Assembly (NCBI RefSeq): GCF_013362815.1
Contig: NZ_JABFVK010000087.1
Location: 1 to 64,000, forward strand
Length of the DNA: 64,000 bases
Source: Hamadaea sp.
GTDB lineage: Bacteria; Actinomycetota; Actinomycetes; Mycobacteriales; Micromonosporaceae
Direction of reading: 5' to 3'
Below, piece by piece: positions 27,130 through 36,040 of the stretch (positions are counted from its first letter, which is position 1; every line of letters begins with the position of its first letter). Under the pieces are notes generated by a model that had not been told where the DNA came from, made no database searches, and was given only the letters and a program-made list of their open reading frames with translations. The translations under genes and the position numbers were made by a program.

Positions 27130-28743
27130 CTAGTGCCAGAAGTGGCGGGAGCCGGTGAAGTACATCGTGATGCCGGCCTTCTGCGCCGCCTCGATTACCT
27201 GGTCGTCCCGGATGGAGCCTCCGGGCTGGACGACGGCCGTCACGCCGGCCTCGATCAGGATCTCGAGCCCGTCCGGGAACGGGAAGTACGCGTCGGACGC
27301 CGCGACCGCGCCGCGCGCCCGTTCGGCTCCGTCCTCGCCCAGCGTGTTGGCCCGGGAGACGGCCAGCCGGGCGGAGTCGATCCGGTTGACCTGGCCCATG
27401 CCGATGCCGACCGCCGCGCCGCCCTTGGCGAGGAGGATCGAGTTGCTCTTGACGAACTTCGCGGCACCCCAGGCGAATTCGAGGTCGTCGAGCTGCTCGG
27501 CGGTGGCCGGCTCGCCGGAGACCAGCCGCCAGTTGTCCACGTAGTCGCCGTCGGCCTGCAGCAGGTCACGGGTCTGCGCCAGGAAGCCGCCCGAGATCTG
27601 CTTCAGCTCGACGCCCTGCGACTGCCATTCCGGGGCGACGAGCGTACGCAGATTCTTCTTGGCGGTGAGCACGGCGAGCGCGTCGTCGGTGTAGCCGGGG
27701 GCGACGATCACCTCCGTGAACACACCGTCCAGCTGGCGGGCCATCTCCTCGTCCACGATGGTGTTGGCCGCGATGACGCCGCCGTACGCCGAAACTGGGT
27801 CGCACGCGTGCGCCTTGCGGTGCGCGTCGGCCACCGAGTCCAGCGAGATCGCTATGCCGCAGGGGTTGTTGTGCTTGACGATGGCGACGCAGGCGACACC
27901 TTCGTAGGTGTTGCACGCGGCCCAGGCGGCATCGGCGTCCACGTAGTTGTTGTAGGACATCTCCTTGCCGCCGAGCTGCTGCGCCCGGGCCAGCCCGGGA
28001 GCGCCCCACGGGTCGATGTAGAGCGCCGCGGCCTGGTGCGGGTTCTCGCCGTAGCGCAGGTTGGCGACGCGCCACCCGGCAACTCCGCCGAACTCCGGCC
28101 AGCAGTTGGCACCCGGCGCGGTCGGCTCCAGCTCGACGAGGTTCGCGCCGGTCCACTGAGCGATGGCGAGGTCGTAGTCGGCGATCTCGGCGTACGCCCG
28201 GGCCGCCATCGCGCGCCGCTCGGTGAGGGTGAATCCGCCCAGCTTCAGCGCGGCGTGGATGACGGTGTAGTCCTGTGGCGCGACCACCACGGCGACGCTG
28301 TTGTGGTTCTTCGCGGCCGCCCGGACCATCGCCGGTCCGCCGATGTCGATGTTCTCGACGCACTCCTCCAGCGACGCGCCGGAGGCCACCGTCTTCTGGA
28401 ACGGGTAGAGGTTCGAGACCAGCAGGTCGAACGGCTCGATGCCGAGCTTCTCCAGCTCGGCGACGTGCTCAGGGTTCGTCATGTCGGCCAGCAGTCCGGC
28501 GTGGACGTTCGGGTGCAGGGTCTTCACCCGGCCGCCGAGCGCTTCGCCGAACCCGGTGAGGTCCTCGACCCGGTTTACCGGCGGTCCCATGGTCTCCAGG
28601 TAGGCCGCGGTGGAGCTGGTCGCGAAGATCTCCACGTCTGCCTGGCGGAGCGCCTTCACCAGGCCTTCCAGCCCAGACTTGTCCATGACGCTGATCAGCG
28701 CCCGCTTGATCGGCTTACGCTCGGCGGCGGCCTCGATGGTCAC
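27130..28743 (-). CDS. purH: Bifunctional AICAR transformylase/IMP cyclohydrolase
   Basis: PurH carries out the last two steps of IMP synthesis. The 537-residue protein starts at GTG 28743 ([25 protein letters not shown]), with AAAGGTGA upstream. The N-terminal cyclohydrolase (1-210) has [13 protein letters not shown] and NLYPFQ; the transformylase domain has [14 protein letters not shown], the catalytic Lys-His in VKHNNPCG, and the end [14 protein letters not shown]. Its GTG overlaps the purN stop (GTGA), so translation is coupled. The reading frame stays open upstream through purN in another frame, but that longer product is not real. Confidence 0.97.
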   Translation of the reverse strand: MTIEAAAERKPIKRALISVMDKSGLEGLVKALRQADVEIFATSSTAAYLETMGPPVNRVEDLTGFGEALGGRVKTLHPNVHAGLLADMTNPEHVAELEKLGIEPFDLLVSNLYPFQKTVASGASLEECVENIDIGGPAMVRAAAKNHNSVAVVVAPQDYTVIHAALKLGGFTLTERRAMAARAYAEIADYDLAIAQWTGANLVELEPTAPGANCWPEFGGVAGWRVANLRYGENPHQAAALYIDPWGAPGLARAQQLGGKEMSYNNYVDADAAWAACNTYEGVACVAIVKHNNPCGIAISLDSVADAHRKAHACDPVSAYGGVIAANTIVDEEMARQLDGVFTEVIVAPGYTDDALAVLTAKKNLRTLVAPEWQSQGVELKQISGGFLAQTRDLLQADGDYVDNWRLVSGEPATAEQLDDLEFAWGAAKFVKSNSILLAKGGAAVGIGMGQVNRIDSARLAVSRANTLGEDGAERARGAVAASDAYFPFPDGLEILIEAGVTAVVQPGGSIRDDQVIEAAQKAGITMYFTGSRHFWH

Positions 28744-29357
28744 CCGACTGTCACCTTTCGTCCAGAGATGGTCCAACCGTTGCGGGCCATGCGCCCGACG
28801 TATTCGACGAGCTGTGCCCGCTCGGCTTCCTTGATGCGCTCGGTCAGCGTCTCCTCGGTGTCGTCGTCGAGGACCGGCACCGCGACCTGCGCGATGATCT
28901 GTCCGGTGTCGACACCGTCGTCCACGACGAACAGCGTCGCGCCGGAGATCTTCACGCCGTACGCCAGGGCGTCGCGCGGGCCGTGGATGCCCGGGAACGA
29001 CGGCAGCAAAGCGTTGTGCGTATTGATGTAGCGGCCGCCGTACTCCGCGAGGAACGCCTTGCCGACGAGCTTCAGGAAGCCCGCGCTGATCACCAGATCC
29101 GGCTCGTACTCCCGGACCGACTGGGTCAGCGCCAGGTCCCACGCCACCCGATCGGGGTAATCGGCGACCTTGTGCACGAAGACCGGTACGCCGGCCGCAG
29201 TGGCCCGGTCCAGCCCGGCGATGCGGTCCCGGTCGGCTCCGACGGCCACCACTTGAGCCCCGTACGCCGGATCGGCGCAGGCGTCGAGAAGGGCCTGGAG
29301 GTTGGAGCCCGAGCCGGAGATCAGCACCACGAGTTTGCTGGGGCCGCGAGTGGTCAC
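28740..29357 (-). CDS. purN: Phosphoribosylglycinamide formyltransferase
   Basis: PurN transfers formyl from 10-formyl-THF to GAR in purine synthesis. The 205-residue protein has the N-terminal [19 protein letters not shown] and the catalytic segment [21 protein letters not shown] (Asn and His), followed by [10 protein letters not shown] with the catalytic Asp. The start is GTG 29357 or TTG 29363; neither has a strong ribosome-binding site, and I report the GTG. It is the first gene of a purN-purH pair, 4-bp overlapped. Together with perM and sucCD it repeats the order known in Mycobacterium (Rv0951-Rv0957 region). Confidence 0.96.
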   Translation of the reverse strand: MTTRGPSKLVVLISGSGSNLQALLDACADPAYGAQVVAVGADRDRIAGLDRATAAGVPVFVHKVADYPDRVAWDLALTQSVREYEPDLVISAGFLKLVGKAFLAEYGGRYINTHNALLPSFPGIHGPRDALAYGVKISGATLFVVDDGVDTGQIIAQVAVPVLDDDTEETLTERIKEAERAQLVEYVGRMARNGWTISGRKVTVG

Positions 29358-29411
29358 CGGCAAACCCTATCCGGCCCGGTATCTGCGATTTCGCGGACCC
29401 AGCCCGATGAA

Positions 29412-29429
29412 TTGCCCTATGTTGGGCAA
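29412..29429. promoter_or_regulatory. TTGCCC/GGGCAA palindrome in the purN divergent region
   Basis: TTGCCC-tatgtt-GGGCAA at 29412-29429, in the 113-bp gap between divergent purN and the DUF4190-like gene. Symmetry and location suggest a regulator binding site for one or both genes; the factor is unknown. Confidence 0.4.
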
Positions 29430-29470
29430 AACACCACATAGTCGGCTAAGACCGCCAGGAGGAGGTTGCC

Positions 29471-30100
29471 GTGACCTCACCGGACACACCGGAACCGGAG
29501 CGCGCCGCCGGTACGCCCGCCACGCCCGAGACGCCGCCGTCCAGTAGCGGCCAAGGGGCGTCGTGGGCCGTGCCGCCCGCCGCGCCCGAACCGGTCGCCG
29601 CACCGGATCCGGTGGGGCAGTCGACCACACCGGACATTCCGCCGCTCACGCCGCAGCCGACGCCGCCGACGGCTCCGCACGCGACTCCGCAGGCCGCCGC
29701 CGAGCCGCCGCCGTTGCCGCCCAGCGCGACGCCGCCGCCTGGTTACCAGCAGACCACGTACGCCCCACCAGCGTCGCCACCGCCGGGTGACCCGAACTCG
29801 ATGATGAACCGGATGGGCGGGCCGAACAACATCCTCGGCTGGCTGGCGCTGATCTTCGGCATCATCGGCACCGGTTGTTGCTGTTGCTGGTTCCTCGACG
29901 GCGCGCCGTTCCTGGGTGGCATTCCCGCGATCATCCTCGGCTTCCTGCATCTGCAGCGGATCAAGCAGCACCGGGCCAGCATGAAGTGGCTGGGCTGGGT
30001 GGGCATTGCGCTCGGCGTCATCGCGCTTCTCGGCGCTTTGTGCAACTTCACCACCCATTGGAATGACAACCTGCACGACCAAGTCGTCGACGACTACTAG
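29471..30100 (+). CDS. Pro-rich DUF4190-like membrane protein
   Basis: A 209-residue protein: a disordered Pro/Ala/Thr-rich N-terminus of ~110 residues, then two membrane segments. The first contains GWLALIFGIIGTGCCCCWFLDGAPFLGGIPAIILGFLHL, an unusual run of four cysteines near the membrane face; the second is WLGWVGIALGVIALLGALC. The layout matches the DUF4190 family of small actinobacterial membrane proteins. GTG start with GGAGGAGG upstream. A terminator follows directly. It is one of four such proteins within 3.4 kb. Function unknown. Confidence 0.8.
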   Translation: MTSPDTPEPERAAGTPATPETPPSSSGQGASWAVPPAAPEPVAAPDPVGQSTTPDIPPLTPQPTPPTAPHATPQAAAEPPPLPPSATPPPGYQQTTYAPPASPPPGDPNSMMNRMGGPNNILGWLALIFGIIGTGCCCCWFLDGAPFLGGIPAIILGFLHLQRIKQHRASMKWLGWVGIALGVIALLGALCNFTTHWNDNLHDQVVDDY

Positions 30101-30111
30101 CGAGTGGCTTA

Positions 30112-30147
30112 CGGCGGCCGGAGATTCGGGTGGATCTCCGGCCGCCG
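30112..30147 (+). terminator. Terminator after the DUF4190-like gene
   Basis: A perfect 14-bp stem, CGGCGGCCGGAGAT with its complement and an 8-nt loop, 11 bp after the stop codon, followed by CGCTGTATTTT. Confidence 0.8.
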
Positions 30148-30269
30148 CGCTGTATTTTCACAGCGGCCCCACAGATTTACTCGTGAAACACCTGTCCCAA
30201 GAGTTGCAAGACGTGATTACAATCCCGCGTGCCCCATTGACGGGGCTGACAAGCTAAGGAGAACCCCTC

Positions 30270-30506
30270 ATGACCCAGCCCGTCGTGCCTCAGCCAGCTG
30301 CCCCGGCCGGGAAGGACAACACCACCCTCTTCGGTGTGCTCGGCATCGTCTTCGCGCTGTGCTGCGCGCCGGTCGGCATCGTCTTCGGTGTGCTGTCGCA
30401 CCTGCAGGCGAACAAGAACGGCAAGCCGGCCACCCTCGCGATCGTGGCCTACGTCGTCGCCGTGCTGAACATCATCGCTGGCATCATCATCAACTCGAAC
30501 CGCTGA
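30270..30506 (+). CDS. DUF4190-like small membrane protein
   Basis: A 78-residue protein with two hydrophobic helices (TLFGVLGIVFALCCAPVGIVFGVLS and LAIVAYVVAVLNIIAGIII) joined by a short Lys/Asn-rich turn. The first helix carries the CCAPVGI motif that recurs, with variation, in the genes at 32034 and 32301. AAGGAG lies 9 bp before the ATG. It is followed by a strong hairpin shared with the convergent perM gene. No function can be assigned from the sequence. Confidence 0.85.
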   Translation: MTQPVVPQPAAPAGKDNTTLFGVLGIVFALCCAPVGIVFGVLSHLQANKNGKPATLAIVAYVVAVLNIIAGIIINSNR

Positions 30507-30513
30507 ACCTGAG

Positions 30514-30543
30514 ACAGCGGGTGGCCGAAGGGCCACCCGCTGT
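30514..30543. terminator. Bidirectional terminator between DUF4190-like gene and perM
   Basis: A perfect 13-bp stem (ACAGCGGGTGGCC and complement, GAAG loop) followed by TGT-C-ATT. It occupies the whole 39-bp gap between the two convergent stops. Confidence 0.85.
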
Positions 30544-30545
30544 TG

Positions 30546-31919
30546 TCATTCCGGCGTACTGCGGCGGCGGGCCTCATAGATCGGCCGAGTGCCGAGCGCT
30601 CCCAACAGGCACCCGAGCGCGGTCACGCCCGCGCCGACGAGCGCGACGCTCAGGGGAGCGGGTCCGACCTGGCCGACCGCCGTGGTCAACCGTCCACTCG
30701 CGGCGATCGCGGCCAGTCCCAGCGCCAGCCCGGCGACGGGACCGGCGAGGATCGAGCCGGTCAGCAGGTGCCCCCACCGCACCTCCGGGATCACCCCGTC
30801 CCGCGGGCGCAGTCGCCGCCGGGTCAGCAGCCATCCGGCCGTGATCCCGGCCAGCAACGGCAAGCCGAGCACCGCGTTGGCCAGGCCGCCGAGCGCGCTC
30901 TCCGGCATCGCCGCGAACACCGGCAGCGCCGGGAGGCGTACGTCGTCGAGGCCGACGAAGGAAGCCCGCACGACGCCCGCCGGCCCGAAGGCGAAGCCGG
31001 GGCCGAGGAGATAGGCGGCGGCCCACACCGCCATGTTCGGGGCGATCGCCAGGCTCACCAGCGTCACGCCGGCCTGCCCCGCCACATCCGTCTTGTATCC
31101 CGCGAGGATCGCGTTGGCGTCGCCGCCGTGCAGCGCCACCGCCACGCCGGTCACGCCCGCGCCCGCGCCGATCACCAGCAACGCGGCCACGCCGCCGGTC
31201 CGCGTCGCATCTCTGAGCACTTTGGGTACGCGTCGAGCCACGACCGCGATGGCGCCGGTGGCTCGCAGTGCACCGAGTCCGGCGAAGATCGCGCCGACGA
31301 CCAAGCCGTGGAGGGCTGCCCGCAACGGAGCCACCCCGATCGCCCCGGCGTCGACGAACCACCCGGACAGTCCGGCGAGGACGGCGTACGCCACGCCGAG
31401 GAGCAGCCCGATCTGGCCGACCCGGCGCAGATCCCGGCTGCCGCGCGCGCCCAGCGCCCGAGTCGTGTGCACCCCGGCCCGAAACAGCCGCCACCACGCC
31501 AGTACGCCGAGCGCCAGCGGGGCCAGCGTCAAGGTCCCGAGATCCGTTCGCAGCGGTACGCCGAGGCTGAGCAGCCAGCCCGCCAGTCCCACCCGGACAC
31601 TCGTCGCGGTGTTCACGGGCTGATCCGCGGCGAGCAGCGCTCCCGCGGTCAGCAGTGTCACGGGCAGAACCGCCGTGAGCGCCGCCAACAGGGCGTTCAC
31701 CACCGTCGCACCGAGCGCCCGAGGCCAGGGCAGTGGGCGTACGCGGCGGGACGTCGCCATCGCCGGCGCGCTGCCGCGCGCGCTCTGCCGCGGCACTCGC
31801 GGCTCGTCGGTGTCGGTGGGCCCAGCCGGCTCGTGCAGGTCGAACGCCACCGTCTCGCGCAGCGACAGGTGCTTCGCCTCCGCTGCGGCGAGGGTTTCTT
31901 CGTCGGGGGTGCCTGCCAT
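30546..31919 (-). CDS. perM: PerM-like (DUF6350) integral membrane protein
   Basis: A 457-residue polytopic membrane protein with ten or more hydrophobic helices after a ~60-residue charged N-terminal tail. Family and position match PerM (Rv0955 of M. tuberculosis), a protein linked to cell division and encoded beside purN-purH and sucCD there too. ATG 31919 (MAGTPDEETLAAAEAKHLSL) is preferred; a GTG at 31937 would add six residues, and neither has a strong ribosome-binding site. It is convergent with a DUF4190-like gene and divergent from another. Functional assignment is by synteny and topology. Confidence 0.8.
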   Translation of the reverse strand: MAGTPDEETLAAAEAKHLSLRETVAFDLHEPAGPTDTDEPRVPRQSARGSAPAMATSRRVRPLPWPRALGATVVNALLAALTAVLPVTLLTAGALLAADQPVNTATSVRVGLAGWLLSLGVPLRTDLGTLTLAPLALGVLAWWRLFRAGVHTTRALGARGSRDLRRVGQIGLLLGVAYAVLAGLSGWFVDAGAIGVAPLRAALHGLVVGAIFAGLGALRATGAIAVVARRVPKVLRDATRTGGVAALLVIGAGAGVTGVAVALHGGDANAILAGYKTDVAGQAGVTLVSLAIAPNMAVWAAAYLLGPGFAFGPAGVVRASFVGLDDVRLPALPVFAAMPESALGGLANAVLGLPLLAGITAGWLLTRRRLRPRDGVIPEVRWGHLLTGSILAGPVAGLALGLAAIAASGRLTTAVGQVGPAPLSVALVGAGVTALGCLLGALGTRPIYEARRRSTPE

Positions 31920-32033
31920 CAGCGCCAACCTAACCACACGAGCAACTTGATAACCACAAAGTACTCACACGTCCGCTGTGTCGGCTTTACGCTCTGCTCA
32001 AGGTCGAATACTGATCGTAGCGAGGAGGCTGTA

Positions 32034-32291
32034 GTGACCGAGCCGTATAACGCGCCGCCCCCGCCGCCGATGCCGGTCGCTCCGGCCAAGCCGGACCGCA
32101 CCAATCTCTACGGCATCCTGGGCATCGTCATCGGGTTCATCTGCTGCCCGATCATCGGCATCGTGCTGGGCATCCTGTCGATCCGGGAGGCGAAGGCGCA
32201 CGGCAAGTCGTCCGTCCTCGGCATCGTGGCGATCGTCCTCAGCGTGGTGGCCGCGGTCGTCGGCGGCATCTACAGCGTCAGCCGGAATTAG
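32034..32291 (+). CDS. DUF4190-like small membrane protein
   Basis: An 85-residue protein starting at GTG 32034 (VTEPYNAPPPPPMPVAPAKPDRTN) with GAGGAGG 6 bp upstream. Two helices: LYGILGIVIGFICCPIIGIVLGILS and VLGIVAIVLSVVAAVVGGIYS, separated by REAKAHGKSS. The first helix contains the same CCPxxGI pattern as the gene at 30270. The frame is open for a long way upstream antisense to perM, which I disregard. It is 9 bp from the next DUF4190-like gene, so the two are cotranscribed. Confidence 0.87.
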   Translation: MTEPYNAPPPPPMPVAPAKPDRTNLYGILGIVIGFICCPIIGIVLGILSIREAKAHGKSSVLGIVAIVLSVVAAVVGGIYSVSRN

Positions 32292-32300
32292 GAGACCCCG

Positions 32301-32864
32301 ATGACGGACCAGAACCCGCCCTCGCCCTACGAGCCGCCCGGCTCGTCCGGCGGCGGCGACACCGGCCCCACCCCGACCTCGGGCGCGGCCGGCGGCCAGG
32401 AACCACCGAGCGCGGGCAGTGGGTACGACCCCACGACCGGTGGTGGCTATCAAGCCCCGACCACCGGTGGCGGCTCGGTCTACGAGAGCTCGGCGTACCA
32501 GCCGCCCGGTGGAGGCACGCCCTACGGACAGCCGCCGCCGTACGGGCAACAGCCGCCGTACGGCCAGCAGCCGGGTCAGTACCCGCCGGGCTACCAGGCG
32601 ACGGCCAACCCGGTGACGCCGGGCGGCCGGAACAACACGATGCTCTTCGGCATCCTGGGCATCGTTCTGGGCGTGGTCTGCTGCGCGCCCGTCGGCATTC
32701 TGTTCGGCTGGCTGTCGATGAACGAGGCCAAGAAGACCGGCAGTGACGCCACCCTGGGCAAGGTCGCCTTCTGGCTCGGCATCGGGCTCACCGCGCTCGC
32801 CGTGATCGGTGGTCTCATCGCGATCTGCGCGGGCGTCTTCAGCAGCGACAACTCGAATTACTAG
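32301..32864 (+). CDS. DUF4190-like membrane protein with Gly/Pro/Tyr-rich N-terminus
   Basis: A 187-residue protein. The first ~110 residues are low-complexity, rich in Gly, Pro, Gln and Tyr, with repeats of PPYGQQ (PYGQPPPYGQQPPYGQQPGQ). The C-terminal part has the DUF4190 pair of helices: MLFGILGIVLGVVCCAPVGILFGWLS and VAFWLGIGLTALAVIGGLIAICAGVFS. It is the downstream partner of the gene at 32034. The N-terminal repeats could mediate self-association at the membrane (inference). Confidence 0.86.
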   Translation: MTDQNPPSPYEPPGSSGGGDTGPTPTSGAAGGQEPPSAGSGYDPTTGGGYQAPTTGGGSVYESSAYQPPGGGTPYGQPPPYGQQPPYGQQPGQYPPGYQATANPVTPGGRNNTMLFGILGIVLGVVCCAPVGILFGWLSMNEAKKTGSDATLGKVAFWLGIGLTALAVIGGLIAICAGVFSSDNSNY

Positions 32865-32870
32865 CGAACG

Positions 32871-32913
32871 AAAGGAGCCCCTGGCACCGGGTGACGGTGC
32901 CGGGGACTCCTTT
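32871..32913. terminator. Bidirectional terminator between DUF4190-like gene and sucD
   Basis: AAAGGAG and CTCCTTT form the base, with an inner CCCCTGGCACCG/CGGTGCCGGGG stem (one G-T pair and one mismatch) and a 5-nt loop. It lies between convergent stops. Confidence 0.8.
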
Positions 32914-32929
32914 AGGCATACGAGCTGAT

Positions 32930-33847
32930 TCAGCGACCCATGATCTCGCGCATCAGGCGGGCCGTCTCCGAGGGGGTCTTGCCGACCTTGACCCCCGCGG
33001 CCTCGAGGGCCGTCTTCTTCGCCTCGGCGGTGCCGGACGAGCCGGAGATGATCGCGCCGGCGTGACCCATGGTCTTGCCGGGCGGCGCGGTGAAGCCGGC
33101 GATGTAGCCGACGACCGGCTTGGTCACGTTGGCCTTGATGAACTCGGCCGCCCGCTCCTCGGCGTCGCCGCCGATCTCGCCGATCATGACGATCGCGTCG
33201 GTCTCGGGGTCCTCCTGGAAGGCCGCGAGCGCATCGATGTGCGTGGTCCCGATGACCGGGTCGCCGCCGATGCCGACACAGGTGGAGAAACCGATGTCGG
33301 AGAGCTCGAACATCATCTGGTAGGTCAGCGTGCCGGACTTGCTGACCAGGCCGATCCGGCCGGAGCCGGTGATGTCGGCCGGGATGATGCCCGCGTTGCT
33401 CGCGCCGGGCGACGCGATCCCGGGGCAGTTCGGGCCGATGATCCGGGTCTGGCCGCCCTTGGCGACGTTGTACGCCCAGAACGAGGCGCTGTCGTGCACC
33501 GGTACGCCCTCGGTGATGACGACGGCCAGCTCGATGCCGGCGTCGATCGCGTCGATCACGGCCGCCTTTGTATGGGCGGGAGGAACAAAAATCACAGACA
33601 CATTGGCGCCGGTCGCGGCCATGGCGTCGGCGACCGTCGCGAAGACCGGAACCTCGGTCCCGTCACTGTGCTTGCCGGCTTCGCCTTCGGCGAACGAGAC
33701 AGTCGTGCCGGCCTTGCGCGGGTTCACGCCGCCGACGATGTTCGTCCCGGCCTTCAGCATGCGGCGGGTGTGCTTCGACCCCTCCGAGCCGGTCATGCCC
33801 TGGACGATGACCTTGGAGTCCTTGGTGAGCCAGATGGCCATTGTCAT
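32930..33847 (-). CDS. sucD: Succinate--CoA ligase, alpha subunit
   Basis: The 305-residue alpha subunit of the TCA-cycle enzyme that interconverts succinyl-CoA and succinate with ATP/GTP formation. The CoA-binding fold starts [21 protein letters not shown], and the phospho-histidine is in GHAGAIISG near the C-terminus (about residue 258). The start at 33847 overlaps the sucC stop by 4 bp (ATGA); an ATG two codons later (33841) gives the more usual N-terminus. It is the second gene of the sucC-sucD pair. Confidence 0.97.
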   Translation of the reverse strand: MTMAIWLTKDSKVIVQGMTGSEGSKHTRRMLKAGTNIVGGVNPRKAGTTVSFAEGEAGKHSDGTEVPVFATVADAMAATGANVSVIFVPPAHTKAAVIDAIDAGIELAVVITEGVPVHDSASFWAYNVAKGGQTRIIGPNCPGIASPGASNAGIIPADITGSGRIGLVSKSGTLTYQMMFELSDIGFSTCVGIGGDPVIGTTHIDALAAFQEDPETDAIVMIGEIGGDAEERAAEFIKANVTKPVVGYIAGFTAPPGKTMGHAGAIISGSSGTAEAKKTALEAAGVKVGKTPSETARLMREIMGR

Positions 33848-35022
33848 GCCCCCACTGCGGCGAGCTCAGCGGCGCGCTTCGCGGCGCCGTCCATGGTGTC
33901 CACCCGCTCGACCAGCGGGTTGTTCGCGCCGTCCAGGATCGCCCGGCCGGCCTCCGCGTTGTTGCCGTCCAGCCGGACGACCAGCGGCTTGGTGACGTTC
34001 TCGCCCCGCTCGCCGAGCAGGGTCAGCGCCTGCAGGATGCCGTTGGCGACCGCGTCACAGGCGGTGATGCCGCCGAAGACGTTCACGAAGACGCTCTTGA
34101 CGGCCGGGTCGGACAGGACGATCTCCAGACCGTTCGCCATCACCTCGGCGCTCGCGCCACCGCCGATGTCGAGGAAGTTCGCGGGCTTGACGCCACCGAA
34201 CTCCTCACCGGCGTACGCGACCACGTCGAGGGTCGACATGACCAGGCCCGCGCCGTTGCCGATGATGCCGACCTCGCCGTCGAGCTTGACGTAGTTGAGG
34301 TCCTTGGCCTTGGCGGCCTGCTCCAGCGGGTCGACCGCCGACTTGTCCTCGAGCGCCTCGTGGTCGGGGTGACGGAAACCGGCGTTCTCGTCCAGCGTCA
34401 CCTTCGCGTCGAGGCAGAGCACCTTGCCCTCGGCCGTCTTGGCGAGCGGGTTGACCTCGACCAGCGTGGCGTCCTCGGCGACGAAGGTCTGCCACAGCTT
34501 CACGGCGATGTCGGCGACCTGGTCGGCCACCTCCGCCGGGAACTGGCCGGCGGTCACGATCTCGCGGGCGATCTCCGGCGTCACGCCGACGGTCGCGTCG
34601 ATCGGGCGCTTGACGACCTTGTCCGGCGCCTCGTGCGCAACCTGCTCGATCTCCATGCCGCCCGCGACGCTGGCGATGCAGAGGAAGGTGCGGTTGGCCC
34701 GGTCGAGCAGGTAGGAGAAGTAGTACTCCTCGGCGATGTCCGCGGTCTCGGCCAGCATCACCTTGTGGACCGTGTGGCCCTTGATGTCCATGCCGAGGAT
34801 GTCGGACGCGCGGTCGTACGCCTCCGCCGGCGTCGCCGCCAGCTTCACGCCACCGGCCTTGCCTCGGCCACCGACCTTCACCTGAGCCTTGACAACCACG
34901 CTCTTGCCAAGGCGCTCGGCGATCGTCCGGGCTTCTTCGGGGGTCGCCGCCACGCCGCCGCCGAGCACGGGCAGGCCGTGCTTCTCGAAGACGTCGCGCC
35001 CCTGGTACTCGTACAGGTCCAC
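33844..35022 (-). CDS. sucC: Succinate--CoA ligase, beta subunit
   Basis: The 392-residue beta subunit with an ATP-grasp domain: [19 protein letters not shown] at the start, [19 protein letters not shown], and the C-terminal ligase part with NIFGGI-type [14 protein letters not shown] 35022 gives the family N-terminus and length; a start at 35079 would add 19 residues that look unrelated. The gene is followed directly by sucD. The 5' side is a 600-bp region with hairpins that could form its leader if transcription begins far upstream. Confidence 0.97.
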   Translation of the reverse strand: MDLYEYQGRDVFEKHGLPVLGGGVAATPEEARTIAERLGKSVVVKAQVKVGGRGKAGGVKLAATPAEAYDRASDILGMDIKGHTVHKVMLAETADIAEEYYFSYLLDRANRTFLCIASVAGGMEIEQVAHEAPDKVVKRPIDATVGVTPEIAREIVTAGQFPAEVADQVADIAVKLWQTFVAEDATLVEVNPLAKTAEGKVLCLDAKVTLDENAGFRHPDHEALEDKSAVDPLEQAAKAKDLNYVKLDGEVGIIGNGAGLVMSTLDVVAYAGEEFGGVKPANFLDIGGGASAEVMANGLEIVLSDPAVKSVFVNVFGGITACDAVANGILQALTLLGERGENVTKPLVVRLDGNNAEAGRAILDGANNPLVERVDTMDGAAKRAAELAAVGA

Positions 35023-35189
35023 GTAAGCGTCCCGTTCCGTCCAGTCTGGGGAAGCCCGTCGCCTGATGAGACGGGCCATCTATTAGCGGCAGCCTAACTA
35101 CCACCCCCTACCCGAACGGCCGTTCGGGTGCCCATTTGTGCACGATCCCACAGCCCAACGGATCTTGATTCCGGTGCCGGATCTTTTTT

Positions 35190-35367
35190 CGCCGAGCCGC
35201 GTAACCCCCTCGGCGAGGCCTCGTTGAAGTGGATGTCAGAGCACTGAGGGGTGGCTCTGACAAGGTAAAACGGCCGATGCCCTGTCGGTCGAGGGGTGGC
35301 GGCGGGGCGTCGTGCATATGAGGAGCCGGACGTGTGAGGGGTGCGTCCGGCTCCTCCCTTTTGTTTT
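35190..35367 (+). ncRNA. Candidate structured RNA with repeated G-rich hairpin loops
   Basis: Four hairpins lie in a row in non-coding DNA: 35190-35216 (CGCCGAG stem), 35235-35261 (GTCAGAGC stem), about 35270-35290 (CGGCCGA stem) and 35321-35355 (12-bp AGGAGCCGGACG stem). The last is followed by CCCTTTTGTTTTT, a rightward intrinsic terminator with no gene upstream on that strand. The second and fourth hairpins have unrelated stems but 11-nt loops sharing TGAGGGGTG, and GAGGGGTGG also occurs between them at 35291-35299. A terminated rightward RNA is the simplest reading; a leftward sucC leader with CACCCCTCA loops is the alternative. Confidence 0.45.
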
Positions 35368-35547
35368 TGCCCGACGGGCATCTTGGACGCCAGGGTCCTC
35401 CGCGCTGCGAGCGGGTCGCTTGATCCCTGCGTGGGTAACTCCCCATTCCGGCTGACGTGGTTGCGGCCGGGCGGAAACGCAAAAGGTAGGCGAGTCCGGG
35501 CGCTGGCAGCGGGGAAGTGGGCGCTGTCGCTGTTAGGGGCTGGTTGC

Positions 35548-35609
35548 GTTGATCATGAACTTAGGGTTCCCTTTGGCGGCGTGTCGGTGCCCCTAGGTAC
35601 GTGATCGAC
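35548..35609. repeat. Dispersed inverted repeat, family B, copy 3
   Basis: A diverged copy: GTTGATCATGAACTTAGGG at the left and CCCCTAGGTACGTGATCGAC at the right, with a GC-rich centre. It ends 23 bp before the stop of the leftward B12-binding protein gene. Confidence 0.75.
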
Positions 35610-35632
35610 CGGCGACCGGCGCTGCGGCCTCG

Positions 35633-36040
35633 TTAGGCGGCGGTGTGGGTGGGGACGTGGGTTCGGACCCAGTCGACTATGGACTGCGTCGTGGCGCCCG
35701 GGGTGAAGATCTTGGCGACGCCCAGCTGCTCCAGCTCGGGGATGTCGGCGTCCGGGATGATGCCGCCGCCGAAGACGACGATGTCGGTCGCCTCGCGCTC
35801 CTTCAGCAGCTCCACGACACGCCGGAAAAGCGTGAGGTGCGCGCCGGAGAGCACGGACAAGCCGATCGCTCCCGCGTCCTCCTGGATCGCCGTCTGCACG
35901 ATCTGCTCCGGCGTCTGGTGCAGGCCGGTGTAGACGACCTCCATGCCGGCGTCGCGCAACGCCCGTGCCACCACCTTGGCTCCGCGGTCGTGCCCGTCCA
36001 GGCCCGGCTTGGCGACGACCACCCTGATCGGCTCCGACAT
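35633..36040 (-). CDS. Stand-alone cobalamin B12-binding domain protein (methylmalonyl-CoA mutase C-terminal type)
   Basis: A 135-residue protein equal to the C-terminal B12-binding domain of methylmalonyl-CoA mutase: [17 protein letters not shown] carries the base-off DxHxxG motif (DGHDRG, residues 15-20), followed by the [11 protein letters not shown] loop and [13 protein letters not shown]. Such small subunits pair with a separate catalytic mutase chain, which is not in this window, so the reaction (methylmalonyl-, isobutyryl- or ethylmalonyl-CoA isomerisation) is open. The ATG at 36040 is preceded by GGAAGC. Confidence 0.9.
   Translation of the reverse strand: MSEPIRVVVAKPGLDGHDRGAKVVARALRDAGMEVVYTGLHQTPEQIVQTAIQEDAGAIGLSVLSGAHLTLFRRVVELLKEREATDIVVFGGGIIPDADIPELEQLGVAKIFTPGATTQSIVDWVRTHVPTHTAA

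Noticed and set aside
27130-29439. A single 769-residue PurN-PurH fusion
   Set aside because: The upstream part is PurN DNA read in the wrong frame. purN and purH are separate genes overlapping by 4 bp (GTGA).
30543-32291. A 582-residue protein ending in the DUF4190-like sequence at 32034
   Set aside because: Its first ~500 codons are antisense to perM and lack domains. GAGGAGG before GTG 32034 sets the start.
35190-35367. 6C RNA at the structured region near sucC
   Set aside because: The loops contain four C or G in a row, not the six or more that define 6C RNA, and the location does not match. It is kept as an unnamed candidate RNA.
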